The notes: generated from the sequence alone by a model not told the origin. Positions 41,243 to 50,171 are shown, numbered from the stretch's first letter. The stretch: DNA of 64,000 nucleotides from Actinomadura sp. DC4 (GCF_030406325.1 NZ_JAUEQY010000004.1:310001-374000); one strand, 5' to 3'. Made by a program: numbers and translations.

Positions 41243-42112
41243 TCAGGCGCGCTCCGCCTCGTTCCAGAGGGTCGTGAGCGCGCTCGCCGTGGTCTCCGGA
41301 GCCTCGACCGCGGGTGAGTGCGACGCGCCCGGGATTACGACTCTCCGCGCGTCCAGGCGCTGGGCCATGAGGGCCTGTTCCGCGGGGGCCCAGGCGTCGT
41401 CGTTCTCGCCGTACAGGACGAGTACGGGCAGGCCCACGCCGCCGGCCACCTTGGCGAGCTGGTCGACGCGGTCGGGGCAGGACAGCACCTCGTTGGCCAT
41501 GCCCATCAGGCCGGCGCCGGAGTTGGCGAACATCCGGCGGCGCAGGAACGCCACGATCTCCGGCGGAACGCCCTTGGCGATCGCGTCCGGCTCCATCCGC
41601 GTGGACCACAGGTGTTCGAGGCCGACCTTCGGCAGCGCGGCGAGCATCACGCGCCCCTCGACCTCACGCCCGCCGGTGATCGCCCCGGGGCCAGAGCTCA
41701 TCAGCGTGAACGACTCGGTCAGCGACGGGTCGGTGATCACGGTCTCGCGGGTCACGAGGCCGCCGAAGGAGTGCCCGACCAGGTGGACGGGGTCGCCGAT
41801 CGCCTCGATCACCGCGGCGATGTCGGCGCCGAGCTCGGCACAGCTGTAGGCGGAGGCCTCATCCGGCCCTGGAGTCTCGTACTGGCCGCGCATGTCGAGT
41901 GCGATCACACGGCGTCCGGCGCCCGCGAGGGTCTGCAGGACGGCGATGAAGTCTTCCTTGCTCCCGGTGAAGCCGGGAACCAGGAGCGCGGGGCCGCGTT
42001 CGCAGACCCGGGAGCCCGGCAGCGCCTCCAACGCGGCGAAAGCACCACGCGAAGTCTCGATGTCCGTCCGGCGAACACCGGGGGGCAGAGTAAGAAACCG
42101 GGGCGTACTCAC
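41243..42112 (-). CDS. Alpha/beta hydrolase
   Basis: A 289-residue serine hydrolase. The nucleophile is in LVGHSFGG near 117, the acid in YGENDD near 240 and the base in PGASHSPAVE near 268; the oxyanion loop is LLVPGFTGSKEDF near 45. The cap region is short, as in esterases and epoxide-hydrolase relatives. The start is GTG with weak ribosome site. The gene is upstream of the oxygenase gene on the same strand with a 51-base gap, so they may act in one pathway, but the chemistry is unknown. Confidence 0.9.
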   Translation of the reverse strand: MSTPRFLTLPPGVRRTDIETSRGAFAALEALPGSRVCERGPALLVPGFTGSKEDFIAVLQTLAGAGRRVIALDMRGQYETPGPDEASAYSCAELGADIAAVIEAIGDPVHLVGHSFGGLVTRETVITDPSLTESFTLMSSGPGAITGGREVEGRVMLAALPKVGLEHLWSTRMEPDAIAKGVPPEIVAFLRRRMFANSGAGLMGMANEVLSCPDRVDQLAKVAGGVGLPVLVLYGENDDAWAPAEQALMAQRLDARRVVIPGASHSPAVEAPETTASALTTLWNEAERA

Positions 42113-42202
42113 TGGCAGGAGCTTACTTGCCGATGGCGAACCGACACCAGCTTAATGATTTTGCCGGTTAAGGCCCCTAGTGAGCCGACGTACGCTTTGG
42201 AT

Positions 42203-42925
42203 ATGGGAGTCGCCGTGTCAGCGCACAAGGGCGGGTCGGAAGACGCGCCACCGGCCTCATGGGAAGCGTACGAGACCGCCCTCACGACAGGGGCGGAGTA
42301 CGTCGAGTTCGACATCCGGCGTACCCGCGACGGTGATCTGGTGGTGTTCCACGATCCTCAGGTCGCCGGCCACCCGATCGCGAAACTGACCTACGAAGAG
42401 TTGTGCGGCGCGGCCGGGCACCGGGTGCCGATGGTCCGCGACGTGATGAAGCTGATCGCCGGCCGGGCCATCGGCCACCTCGACCTCAAGGAGATCGGGG
42501 ACGAGCACGAGGTGATCCTCATGGCGCTCGATCTCCTGGGCCCGGGAAACTTCGTCGCCACCACGCTGGAGGACTCCTCCATCCGGCGGATCAAGAAGAG
42601 CTTCCCGGAGGTCACGACGGCGCTGTCGCTGGGCCGGGACCTCCGCGAGGTCGGCCGCCTGCTGCGGCTCCCGGCCAGGGCACGCGAGGTGTACCCGCTC
42701 GGGAGGATGCGCGCCTGCGGCGCCGACTGGGTGGCCGTCCACCGAAGACTGGCCCGCGCGAACGTCCTGCGCCTGTGCGGACGCTTCGGCATCCCGGCGA
42801 TGGTGTGGACGGTGAACGGGGAGCCACAGCTGCGCCGGTTCCTGGCCGATCCGAGGGTCACCGTCCTGATCACCGACCGCCCGCGCTACGCCCTCAGCCT
42901 GAGAACGTCCCCCGGCCCCGCCTGA
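42203..42925 (+). CDS. Glycerophosphodiester phosphodiesterase-like protein with altered motifs
   Basis: A 240-residue GDPD-fold protein: VSAHKGGSEDAP, GAEYVEFDIRRTRDGDLVVF with HDP, GHLDLKE, and the end LRRFLADPRVTVLITDRP. The usual HRG is HKG here and the PENT segment carrying a metal-binding Glu is PPAS, so catalysis may be changed. ExD and HD motifs are retained. ATG 42203 has no ribosome site, while GTG 42215 follows GGGAG; the shorter start is plausible. It is divergent from the alpha/beta hydrolase gene. Confidence 0.85.
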   Translation: MGVAVSAHKGGSEDAPPASWEAYETALTTGAEYVEFDIRRTRDGDLVVFHDPQVAGHPIAKLTYEELCGAAGHRVPMVRDVMKLIAGRAIGHLDLKEIGDEHEVILMALDLLGPGNFVATTLEDSSIRRIKKSFPEVTTALSLGRDLREVGRLLRLPARAREVYPLGRMRACGADWVAVHRRLARANVLRLCGRFGIPAMVWTVNGEPQLRRFLADPRVTVLITDRPRYALSLRTSPGPA

Positions 42926-43375
42926 GAGGGGTGCCGCCGGGCGCCCTTGGCGTCGCACCGGCGATCGATCTCCGGTTGCGTCGGGACGGTGATGTACGAC
43001 GTGGCGGCGGGCCCGGGTGTTCGCCGTGGTGGCCGGGGCTGTGGTCTGCGCGATCTGTCGGGTGGGTGGCTGCCGGGCGCTCTACGGGGTGCGTGGGCGT
43101 GGCGGTGAGCTGGCGTTCACGCGATGGGTGGAGCCCCGCCTGGGGCGCCGGTCCGCGTGTCAGCCGGCGGTGCCGCAGCTCGTGGGCGCCGCGCCCGGGT
43201 GCCTGGGGTGTGGCGGTGGAACTGGCCACCACCTTCACGCGGACCGCTCCGCCCCGCCCGCTCGTCCCGAAGAGCGTCACCCACGGCGCGGGGCCGCGAA
43301 ACGCCCGTTTCTCACTCTGTTGGGTGCGAGGGGGAAACATGATCGTGGCGGGTCATGGGAGACCTCGTGGTGACG

Positions 43376-43452
43376 CTGGTGCCTGGTGCCTGGTGCCTGG
43401 TGCCTGGTGCCTGGTGCCCGGTGCCCAGTGGCCGGTGCCCGGTGCCCGATGG
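43376..43452 (+). repeat. 7-bp CTGGTGC tandem array
   Basis: Six perfect copies of CTGGTGC (43376-43417) are followed by five decayed units such as CCGGTGC and CCAGTGG. The 7-bp period is incompatible with a stable reading frame, so this is a non-coding slippage array. Confidence 0.9.
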
Positions 43453-43660
43453 CCGTTGTCGGTGGCCGTGCCCGGTTCCTGTGCCTGGTGGCCGGTGCCC
43501 GGCGTTCGCCTGTCGCCGTACGTGTCGATCTCGCCCTCAGGCGGTCCGCCTCGCCTTACCCCTACCTGGCGTCCCCGCCTAGTGGCTTGGGAGGGCGCGG
43601 GCGGTGGTCGTGGGTCTCAGGGCCGCTGGCAGGGGTCGCAGGCGGGTTGCGGGCATGAGT

Positions 43661-43689
43661 AAGGGGCGCGGTTCGTTACCACGCCCCTT
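43661..43689 (-). terminator. Terminator of the RhlE-type helicase gene
   Basis: AAGGGGCG and CGCCCCTT pair perfectly, with an inner GGT/ACC stem, 16 bases beyond the helicase stop. Confidence 0.65.
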
Positions 43690-43704
43690 GTCACGTCCGT
43701 CAGG

Positions 43705-45549
43705 CTACCTGCGTGCTCCGCCGCTTCGGGTGCGGCGCCTGCGCCTGGGCTGGGACTGTGCCTGCTCGGCAGGGTGGGTCGGCAACTCGGCGGCTGCCGG
43801 GTCGACCGGTGGTGCCATGAACTCAACTACCGGAATGCCGGCCGGGGTCACGGAGGTCGGTGCCTCGCGCCGGGCCGGGGGTACCACCGGTGTCTCGGTG
43901 GCCGTAACGACAGCGACGGCGGTCTTGGTCTCGACCGCGTTCTCGGTCTCGACGACGGCGTCGGTCTCGACCGCGCTCTCGGTCTCGACGGCGGAGTCGG
44001 TCTCGACGGCGGCGTCGGCCGCACGAGGTGTGCGGCGACGGGCCGGGCGCTTTCGCTCGGCCTTCTCGGGAACATCCTCGGCGGGAACGGCCGGCTCCGG
44101 GGCCTCGGCGGCCTCGGTGACGGTCGTGCCGGTCTCGTCCTCGAGTGGCTGCCCGCCACGGGTGCGCTGCCGCGTGCGGCTGCGCGTACGCGGCTTGCGG
44201 GCCGGTGGCTCGCTGCGCTGCTGTGAGCGGTTGCGGCCGGTCTCACCGATGTCCTCGACCTCTTCTGCCTCCAGCCCGGCGCGGTCGCGCTGAGCCCTCG
44301 GCAGAGTGCCCGTGATGCCCGTCGGGATGTCGAGCGCCTCGTAGAGGTGCTCGGAGGTGGAGTACGTCTCCGCCGGCTCGGCGAAGTCCATGCCGAGCGC
44401 CGCGTTGACGAGCTTCCAGCGCTGGAGGTCCTTCCAGTCGACGAGCGTCACCGAGATGCCCTCTTTGCCCGCCCGGCCCGTACGGCCGATGCGGTGCACG
44501 TAGGTGTCGGCGGCGTCGGGGCACTCGTAGTTGATGACGTGGGTCACGTCATCGACGTCGAGGCCGCGGGCCGCCACATCCGTGGCGACGAGAACGTCGA
44601 TCTTTCCGGCGCGGAACGCCCGCAGGGCGCGCTCACGCTGGCCCTGGCCGAGGTCGCCGTGGACGGCCGCAGCGGCGAAACCGCGTTTGACCAGGTCTTC
44701 GGCGACACGGTCGCAGGCGCGCTTGGTCTGGCAGAACACCATGGTCAGGCCACGGCCGCGTGCCTGCAGGACGCGGGCGAGCAGCTCGGGCTTGTCCATC
44801 TGGTGTGCCTGGAAGACGTGCTGCACGACCTGCGGAGTCGTCTCGGACTCCTCGTGCGACTCGGCCCGTACGTTGGTCGGCCGGGTGAGGTACTTGCGGG
44901 ACAGCGCGACGATCTCGCCCGGCATGGTCGCCGAGAACAACATCGTCTGCCGCTTCGCGGGCACCCGGTCGACGAGACGCTCGATGTCGGGCAGGAAGCC
45001 CAGGTCGAGCATCCGGTCGGCCTCGTCCAGGACGAGCACCGACACCTGCGACAGGTCGAGGTACTTCTGCTTGACCAGGTCCAGCAGACGGCCCGGCGTG
45101 CCGACCACGGCCTCCACGCCCTCTTTGAGGGCCTGGATCTGCGGCTCGTACGCACGGCCGCCGTAGACGGCCAGCACGCGGCTGCCGAGTTTGCCGCCGG
45201 CGACCACGAGGTCGGCGGTGACCTGGATGGCCAGCTCACGTGTCGGGACGATGACCAGGGCCAGCGGCTTCTTCTTGCCGTGCTCGATGCGCTGCAGCAG
45301 CGGGATGCCGAAGGCGAGGGTCTTGCCGGTGCCCGTACGGGCCTGGCCGATGATGTCATGGCCGCTCAGCCCGATGGGCACGGCCAGTGACTGGATCGGG
45401 AACGGTTCGATGATGCCCTCGATTTCGAGCGCATCTGCGATTTCGGGGATTACTCCCAGATCATGAAAGGTCGTCAGGGCCTTCAGCCTCCAGAGTGCGG
45501 GGTCCGCTCGGCGCCGCGCATGCACCAGGTCGGTGGCGCGGCTGCCCAT
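43705..45549 (-). CDS. rhlE: DEAD-box RNA helicase, RhlE type, with repetitive C-terminal tail
   Basis: A 614-residue helicase. Motifs in order are Q (PFPIQSLAVP), I (ARTGTGKT), Ia (PTRELA), Ib (TPGR), II (VLDEADRM), III (SATM) in the first 210 residues, then VATDVAARGLD and HRIGRTGRAG in the second domain. After residue 430 the tail is disordered: an Arg-rich stretch, a run of AVETD/AVETE-like repeats near 530-560, and a basic end. It unwinds RNA duplexes. Start is uncertain: ATG 45549 has no ribosome site, and a GGAGG sits before a CTG codon at the usual family start (TTFHDLGVIPE). Confidence 0.92.
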   Translation of the reverse strand: MGSRATDLVHARRRADPALWRLKALTTFHDLGVIPEIADALEIEGIIEPFPIQSLAVPIGLSGHDIIGQARTGTGKTLAFGIPLLQRIEHGKKKPLALVIVPTRELAIQVTADLVVAGGKLGSRVLAVYGGRAYEPQIQALKEGVEAVVGTPGRLLDLVKQKYLDLSQVSVLVLDEADRMLDLGFLPDIERLVDRVPAKRQTMLFSATMPGEIVALSRKYLTRPTNVRAESHEESETTPQVVQHVFQAHQMDKPELLARVLQARGRGLTMVFCQTKRACDRVAEDLVKRGFAAAAVHGDLGQGQRERALRAFRAGKIDVLVATDVAARGLDVDDVTHVINYECPDAADTYVHRIGRTGRAGKEGISVTLVDWKDLQRWKLVNAALGMDFAEPAETYSTSEHLYEALDIPTGITGTLPRAQRDRAGLEAEEVEDIGETGRNRSQQRSEPPARKPRTRSRTRQRTRGGQPLEDETGTTVTEAAEAPEPAVPAEDVPEKAERKRPARRRTPRAADAAVETDSAVETESAVETDAVVETENAVETKTAVAVVTATETPVVPPARREAPTSVTPAGIPVVEFMAPPVDPAAAELPTHPAEQAQSQPRRRRRTRSGGARR

Positions 45550-46020
45550 CTCACGGTCGCAATCTCATGCGCCGTCCGCGACAGGGCCTTGTTGCACCTG
45601 CCGGTCGTCGCACACGGTCGCGCACTCGCGCGGGAGGGACCAGCCGTCAAATTGTTCCTACATCAGGAAAGGCGTGACCGGGGGTCGCGCTGCGCAGCGC
45701 GCGGTCACATTTCGCCACGCAGTGTAGCGGGGCGGATCGGAAACAGAAAGTCCCCGACGTAAAGCTTCAACACACGTCCGTCCCTTTTCATTCCGGGTGT
45801 CCAGTCTGCCGTCGCGAGGGTGATCGTCGGGCATCCGGCCTGGTGGGGCGCGTGCCGGGCCGCCGGGGACCGCTCGTACGGGCGCTCAGAGCCCGGAGAC
45901 GGCCCTTACGGGCCGTCCGCGCTGGTGAAACAGGCTGTGACATCGCGTTGGCACGTCAATGCTCACAGAGTGATCAGATGGCCGGTTCCGGCCAGGAAAT
46001 CGGTTCGGTGTGTCGTGCGA
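45550..46020. other. Long leader region of the RhlE-type helicase gene
   Basis: About 470 bases without a gene. Several hairpins occur, including GACGGCCC-TTAC-GGGCCGTC at 45898-45917. Long structured 5-prime leaders are common for cold-shock helicase genes, which makes a regulatory role possible but unproven. Confidence 0.4.
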
Positions 46021-46046
46021 TGGGCCGGGCGCACCGGCCCGGCCCA
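46021..46046 (-). terminator. Terminator after the small membrane protein gene
   Basis: TGGGCCGGG and CCCGGCCCA form a perfect 9-bp stem with an 8-base loop, 16 bases beyond the stop. Confidence 0.65.
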
Positions 46047-46061
46047 CGACGACGTGGCGCG

Positions 46062-46316
46062 CTAGAACACGCGGCGACGGCGTCCGCCGCCGCTGAGGAA
46101 CGCGACCAGGATCGCGGCGATGACGACCGAGAAGACGAACGCGAGTACGCTCCCGGCGCCGACGGCGCCTGCGATCATTCCGCCCACGACCGCTCCGACG
46201 ATCCCGACCAGGATCGTCAGAAGCGTCCCGATCGAGTTGCGCCCCGGGATGAGCAGACGGGCGAGGACGCCGATCACGGCGCCGATGAGGATGAACCAGA
46301 CCACTGTCATCAGCAT
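46062..46316 (-). CDS. GlsB/YeaQ/YmgE-like small membrane protein
   Basis: An 84-residue protein with three hydrophobic stretches (VVWFILIGAVIGVLARLLIP, LLTILVGIVGAVVGGMIAG, VLAFVFSVVIAAILVAFL) and a basic end (GGGRRRRVF). The Gly-rich pattern and PGRNSIG loop match the GlsB/YeaQ transglycosylase-associated family. Such proteins are stress-induced with unclear function. AGGAGG precedes the ATG at 46316. Confidence 0.85.
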   Translation of the reverse strand: MLMTVVWFILIGAVIGVLARLLIPGRNSIGTLLTILVGIVGAVVGGMIAGAVGAGSVLAFVFSVVIAAILVAFLSGGGRRRRVF

Positions 46317-46407
46317 CTTTGTGACACCTCCTGCCGGCCGCCATCCTTGGACGGCTCGGTTCAGCGGTCGGTATGCCCTCTCATCAACGACCCATTCTTG
46401 ATCCGGA

Positions 46408-46632
46408 CTAGAAGGTGCCGAAACCCACAGAGGGAACGTCCGTCTCGGCGACCTCCACGTACGCGAGCTTCGAGGAGGGGACGACGACCCGGCCGTTCTT
46501 GCTCTTGAGCGTGAAGATGCCGTCCGGGTCGCCCAGCGCGTCCGAGACGGCCTGTTCCACCTCTTCGGCGGACAGGGAGGTCTCCACGACCAGCTCCTTG
46601 GGCACGGACTGCACACCGATCCTGACCTGCAC
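46408..46632 (-). CDS. DUF3107 small protein (Rv3208A/TB9.4-like)
   Basis: A 74-residue protein beginning QVRIGVQSVPKELVVETSLS and ending VGFGTF, the signature of DUF3107. The middle (FTLKSKNGRVVVPSSKLAYV) is conserved. Function unknown. GTG 46632 has GGAGG five bases before it. It lies downstream of the TetR gene on the same strand, the same order as Rv3208-Rv3208A, so cotranscription is likely. Confidence 0.93.
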   Translation of the reverse strand: MQVRIGVQSVPKELVVETSLSAEEVEQAVSDALGDPDGIFTLKSKNGRVVVPSSKLAYVEVAETDVPSVGFGTF

Positions 46633-46717
46633 GTCATTCCTCCGTGATCAAGTGATGTCCGCCGTACGCGGCTACCGGCGTGACCCAGGCACTATGGCAT
46701 GACCGCCGGCACGGCGA

Positions 46718-47338
46718 TCAGGTGGTGCGCGGGAAGCCACCGATGCCGCGCCAGGACAGGCGGGCGATGAGGTGCTGGGCCTGGTCCTGGGGGATCGTGC
46801 CGCGCTGGGACAGCCAGTAGCGCGCGCTGACCTCGGCCATGCCGACCAGCCCCATGCCCAGCAGGTGCGCCTCGTCACTCGAGACGCCGGTGTCCTCCTG
46901 GATGACCAGGGCGATCATCTCGGCGCACTGCTGGTTGGTCTGCTCGACCCGGGCGCGTACGGGGGCGACGTTGCGCAGGTCGGACTCGAAGACCAGGCGG
47001 AACGCCTCGCCCTCGCCGGCCACGAAGTCATAGAAGGCCGCCATGGTCCGCTCGACCCGCAGCTTGTTGTCGTCAGTGGAGGCCAGCGCGTCGCGCACCC
47101 GCTGCACGAGGCCCTCGGCGTGCTCGTCCAGCAGCGCCAGGTAGAGCTCCAGCTTGCCGGGGAAGTGCTGATAGAGCACCGGCTTGCTGACGCCCGCGCG
47201 CTCGGCGATCTCGTCCATCGCCGCGGCGTGGTAGCCCTGTGCGACGAACACCTCCTGCGCCGCGCCCAGCAGCTGACGGCGGCGTGCCATCCTCGGGAGC
47301 CTGGTGCCTCGCGGGCGGGCGTCCGGAGTTGCGGTCAC
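46718..47338 (-). CDS. TetR-family regulator (Rv3208-like)
   Basis: A 206-residue regulator. The helix-turn-helix is in the first 65 residues (LLGAAQEVFVAQGYHAAAMD, EIAERAGVSKPVLYQHFPGK). The C-terminal domain (70-200) is the effector-binding dimer region, with AFRLVFESDLRN near 115. GTG 47338 follows GGAG. Position and sequence style match Rv3208, a TetR paired with DUF3107. The ligand is unknown. Confidence 0.93.
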   Translation of the reverse strand: MTATPDARPRGTRLPRMARRRQLLGAAQEVFVAQGYHAAAMDEIAERAGVSKPVLYQHFPGKLELYLALLDEHAEGLVQRVRDALASTDDNKLRVERTMAAFYDFVAGEGEAFRLVFESDLRNVAPVRARVEQTNQQCAEMIALVIQEDTGVSSDEAHLLGMGLVGMAEVSARYWLSQRGTIPQDQAQHLIARLSWRGIGGFPRTT

Positions 47339-47432
47339 GTGGGTTCTCCGATCAGCTGCAGAGCGGCGCGGAACGCGAAAGCGCCTGGTGCCATCATCCT
47401 ACGGCCGGGTAACACCGGCCCGCGAGCAGTGC

Positions 47433-47687
47433 TTACCGGTAGTCGTCGTCCTCGTCCAACTGCTCATCGCGTACGGGGGCGTGCTGTTCGACGGTGTCGG
47501 CCTCGTTCGCCTCGACCGGCAGGGTCTCGGGCCAGCGGTCGCGGGCGCGGCCGTACTCCTCGGCGACGTCGGCGGCGTCCGCCTCGTCGGGCACCGCCGG
47601 CGGCTCGCCGCCGCGTACGGGGCCACGCTGCTCGACCGCGTCGGCCTCCGGGGTCTCGAGCCCCAGCTCGATCTCCTCTTCGGACAT
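47433..47687 (-). CDS. Small acidic protein with internal repeats
   Basis: An 84-residue very acidic protein. The motif EAD-x-VEQ-x3-VR occurs twice (EADAVEQRGPVRGGE and EADTVEQHAPVRDEQ) with a related DEADAADVAEEYGR between them, and the protein ends EDDDYR. Similar acidic repeat proteins are common in actinobacteria without a known role; low complexity and charge suggest intrinsic disorder. AAAGGGAAG precedes the ATG, and the gene begins 20 bases after the flavin oxidoreductase stop, so the two are probably cotranscribed. Confidence 0.7.
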   Translation of the reverse strand: MSEEEIELGLETPEADAVEQRGPVRGGEPPAVPDEADAADVAEEYGRARDRWPETLPVEANEADTVEQHAPVRDEQLDEDDDYR

Positions 47688-47707
47688 GCTCTTCCCTTTC
47701 GGCTTTC

Positions 47708-49033
47708 TCAGAGACGCTCGGCCAGCTCGCGCAGGGCCGGTTCGACGGCCTCGCCGTACGTCGGGAACGCGTGGACCACGTCGGTCAGGATGCTCAGCGG
47801 CGTCTCGGCGCGTATCGCCAGCGTCATCTCGCTCATCCACTCCTCAGCGTAGAGCCCGACCGCCGCGGCCCCCACCAGGACACCCCGGGCGCGGTCGGCG
47901 TACAGCTCGACCCGGCCGCGGTCGTCGTTCTCGACCGTCGCCCGCGGAAGGTTGGACAGGTCATAGCCCGCCGCGACGAGATCCAGACCGGTCGCCGACA
48001 CCGGGGAGACGCCGACGGCGTACACCGTGGGCGTCGTGTAGACGGCGCGCGGCACGGCGCGGTAGTCGGCCTCGCGGCGCTTGCCGAGGACGTTGGAGAC
48101 GACCAGGCGCGACTGGTAGTTGGCCGCGTGCGTGTAGGGCGCCACACCGGTGACGTCGCCGGCCGCCCACACGGTCGTACCGTCCGAGCCGCCGGCCTTG
48201 CAGGTGACGTCGACCGCGATGCCGCGCCCGGGGTCGACGTCGATGCCGAGCTGCTCCAGCCCGATGTCGGCGAGGCGCGGCCGGCGGCCGGCCGCGATGA
48301 GGATCCGGTCGGCGTCGATTTGGCCGCCGTCGGACAGCTGCAGGCGCAGCCCGGCCTCGGTGCGCTCGGCGCTGGTCGCGCCCACGCCGAGGCGCAGGTC
48401 GGCGCCCATACGGCGGAGCGCGTCGGCGAGCATGTCGCCGACGAACGGGGCCTCGGAGGACAGCAGGCGGTCGGCCGACTCGACGAGCGTCACCTGGGAG
48501 CCGAACGCGGCGTAGATCTGGCTGAGCTCGCAGCCGACCGGGCCGCCGCCGAGCACGATCAGCCGGCGCGGCAGGTCGGGGCGGGTCAGCGCCTCGTCGC
48601 TGGTCCAGGTGGGGACGTCGCCGATGCCCTCGACGTCGGGGGTGACCGGCTCGCTGCCGGTGGAGATCACAAGGTCGGTGTAGCCGTACTCGGTGCCCTC
48701 GACCTCCACCGTGCCGGGCCGCGCGACGCGCCCGTGCCCGCGGACGACCGTGACGCCGGCCTCGGCCATCGCGGCGGCCGTGGGCGCGTCGTCCAGATGG
48801 CGGGTGACCTCGTCGCGGCGCGCGACGGCGTGTTCCCAGGTCTCGCCCCTGCGGGCCGAGTGCAGCAGCGACTTCGAGGGCATGCACGCGAGGTAGGGGC
48901 ACTCTCCGCCGACCAGGCGGCGCTCCACGAGCGCGACCGAGCGACCCGCACGCGCCAGGTCGGCGGCGATGTTCTTCCCGGCGCCGCCCCCGAGCACGAG
49001 GACGTCGTAGCGCCTGTCCTGTGCGTCCGTCAC
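47708..49033 (-). CDS. FAD/NAD(P)-dependent disulfide oxidoreductase
   Basis: A 441-residue flavoprotein of the mercuric reductase/lipoamide dehydrogenase class. FAD motif VLVLGGGAGKNIAADLARAG opens the protein; the redox disulfide is C-P-Y-L-A-C in GGECPYLACMPSK near 45; the NAD(P) motif is LIVLGGGPVGCELSQIY near 165; AAGDVTGVAP follows near 300 and the C-terminal HAFPTYGE supplies the base. There is no mercury-binding terminal cysteine pair, so a thiol or disulfide substrate is more likely. GTG 49033 has GGAGG eight bases upstream. Confidence 0.9.
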   Translation of the reverse strand: MTDAQDRRYDVLVLGGGAGKNIAADLARAGRSVALVERRLVGGECPYLACMPSKSLLHSARRGETWEHAVARRDEVTRHLDDAPTAAAMAEAGVTVVRGHGRVARPGTVEVEGTEYGYTDLVISTGSEPVTPDVEGIGDVPTWTSDEALTRPDLPRRLIVLGGGPVGCELSQIYAAFGSQVTLVESADRLLSSEAPFVGDMLADALRRMGADLRLGVGATSAERTEAGLRLQLSDGGQIDADRILIAAGRRPRLADIGLEQLGIDVDPGRGIAVDVTCKAGGSDGTTVWAAGDVTGVAPYTHAANYQSRLVVSNVLGKRREADYRAVPRAVYTTPTVYAVGVSPVSATGLDLVAAGYDLSNLPRATVENDDRGRVELYADRARGVLVGAAAVGLYAEEWMSEMTLAIRAETPLSILTDVVHAFPTYGEAVEPALRELAERL

Positions 49034-49186
49034 CTGATCATCCTCCATATCCGCGCGCATCGGCCGCGCGTCAGCCCCATGGGTGCTGTCGGTGATTCCC
49101 CAGTCCACATTCGTGGCGCGTGGGATTGTCTCCCACGGACCAATGGTCGCGCACCAGAATGCCGACCTGTGCGTGAGCTGGAAGGT

Positions 49187-50080
49187 TCATCGAAGTTTCT
49201 GGCGCAGCTCCAGCATCGGCGCGAGCAGGTCTCCGTCCCGGTCGACACGGCCGCGGACGTCGTCGGGGCCGAATCGAAGATCGTCGTCTCTCTCGATCTC
49301 CTCCCACGTGACCGGCGTGGAGACGTACGGCTCGGCCGCCGCCCGCAGGGAGTAGGGCGCGACCGTGGTCTTGTGCCGGTTGTTCTGGCTCCAGTCGACG
49401 AAGACCTTGCCCTTGCGCAGCCGTTTGTCCATGCGGCTGACGACGAGGTCCCGGTGGTCCTTCTCCAGCCGCTGCGCCGCCTCCTTGGCGTACGCGGAGG
49501 TGCGTTCGCCGGAGGTCTCCTCGATCGGGACGTACAGGTGCAGGCCCTTGCGGCCGCTCGTCTTGGGAAAGGACTCCAGGCCGTCGCCGTCCAGCAGCTC
49601 GCGGAGCAGCGTGGCGACCTCGCGCGCCTCGCCCATGCCGGCGGGCGCGCCGGGGTCGAGGTCGAAGACCATCAGGTCGGGGTCGTGCACCCCGCCGCGC
49701 GGCCCGGTACGCCACTGCGGCACGTGGAGTTCGAGGGCGGCCAGATTGGCCGTCCACACGAGAGTGCGCAGGTCGTCGACGATGACGAAGTCGAGCGAGT
49801 CGCGGCTGCCGCCGGGCGTGGGCAGGCGCGCGGTGCGTACCCAATCGGGCGTGTGCGAGGGGGCGTTCTTCTCGAAGAAGGACTGCCCGTCGACGCCGTC
49901 GGGGTAGCGAAGGCGCGTGGCCGGGCGGCCCCTGAGGTGGGGGAGCAGCGCAGGCGCGATCCGGGCGTAGTAGTCGATGACCTCGCCCTTGGTGAAGCCG
50001 TGCCCGGGATAGAGGACCTTGTCGAGGTTGGACAGCGCGAGCCGTGTCCCGTCGACCTCGACCCTCGTCTTGTCGCTCAC
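49187..50080 (-). CDS. LigD-type polymerase/primase domain protein
   Basis: A 297-residue archaeo-eukaryotic primase-like polymerase, the LigD Pol module as a separate gene. Landmarks are LSNLDKVLYPGHGFTKGEVI at the N-terminus, the catalytic Asp pair in MVFDLDPG near 150, TSGRKGLHLYVPI near 185 and VFVDWSQNNRHKT near 235. It adds or fills nucleotides at broken DNA ends during non-homologous end joining. GTG 50080 follows GGGGAGG. It is downstream of the ligase gene on the same strand and close to the divergent ku. Confidence 0.94.
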   Translation of the reverse strand: MSDKTRVEVDGTRLALSNLDKVLYPGHGFTKGEVIDYYARIAPALLPHLRGRPATRLRYPDGVDGQSFFEKNAPSHTPDWVRTARLPTPGGSRDSLDFVIVDDLRTLVWTANLAALELHVPQWRTGPRGGVHDPDLMVFDLDPGAPAGMGEAREVATLLRELLDGDGLESFPKTSGRKGLHLYVPIEETSGERTSAYAKEAAQRLEKDHRDLVVSRMDKRLRKGKVFVDWSQNNRHKTTVAPYSLRAAAEPYVSTPVTWEEIERDDDLRFGPDDVRGRVDRDGDLLAPMLELRQKLR

Positions 50081-50171
50081 GTGGCCCACCTCCCCGGCGA
50101 TGCCGGGTTCAACCCTGTTCGGCCGCGCCTGGCGGTATGCGTGACGCCGGGCGAGCAGGGGCGTCGCCGGA

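Larger units (their letters stand above)
42926..43704. other. Gene-free convergent intergenic region with tandem repeats
   Basis: About 780 bases between the ends of the GDPD-like and RhlE-type genes. Open frames are GC-driven and lack ribosome sites. The content is a 7-bp repeat array and, at its right end, a terminator for the helicase gene. Confidence 0.6.

Noticed and set aside
49119-49137. CGTGGGA/TCCCACG hairpin after the polymerase gene
   Set aside because: Only a 7-bp stem, 50 bases beyond the stop; too weak to call a terminator.
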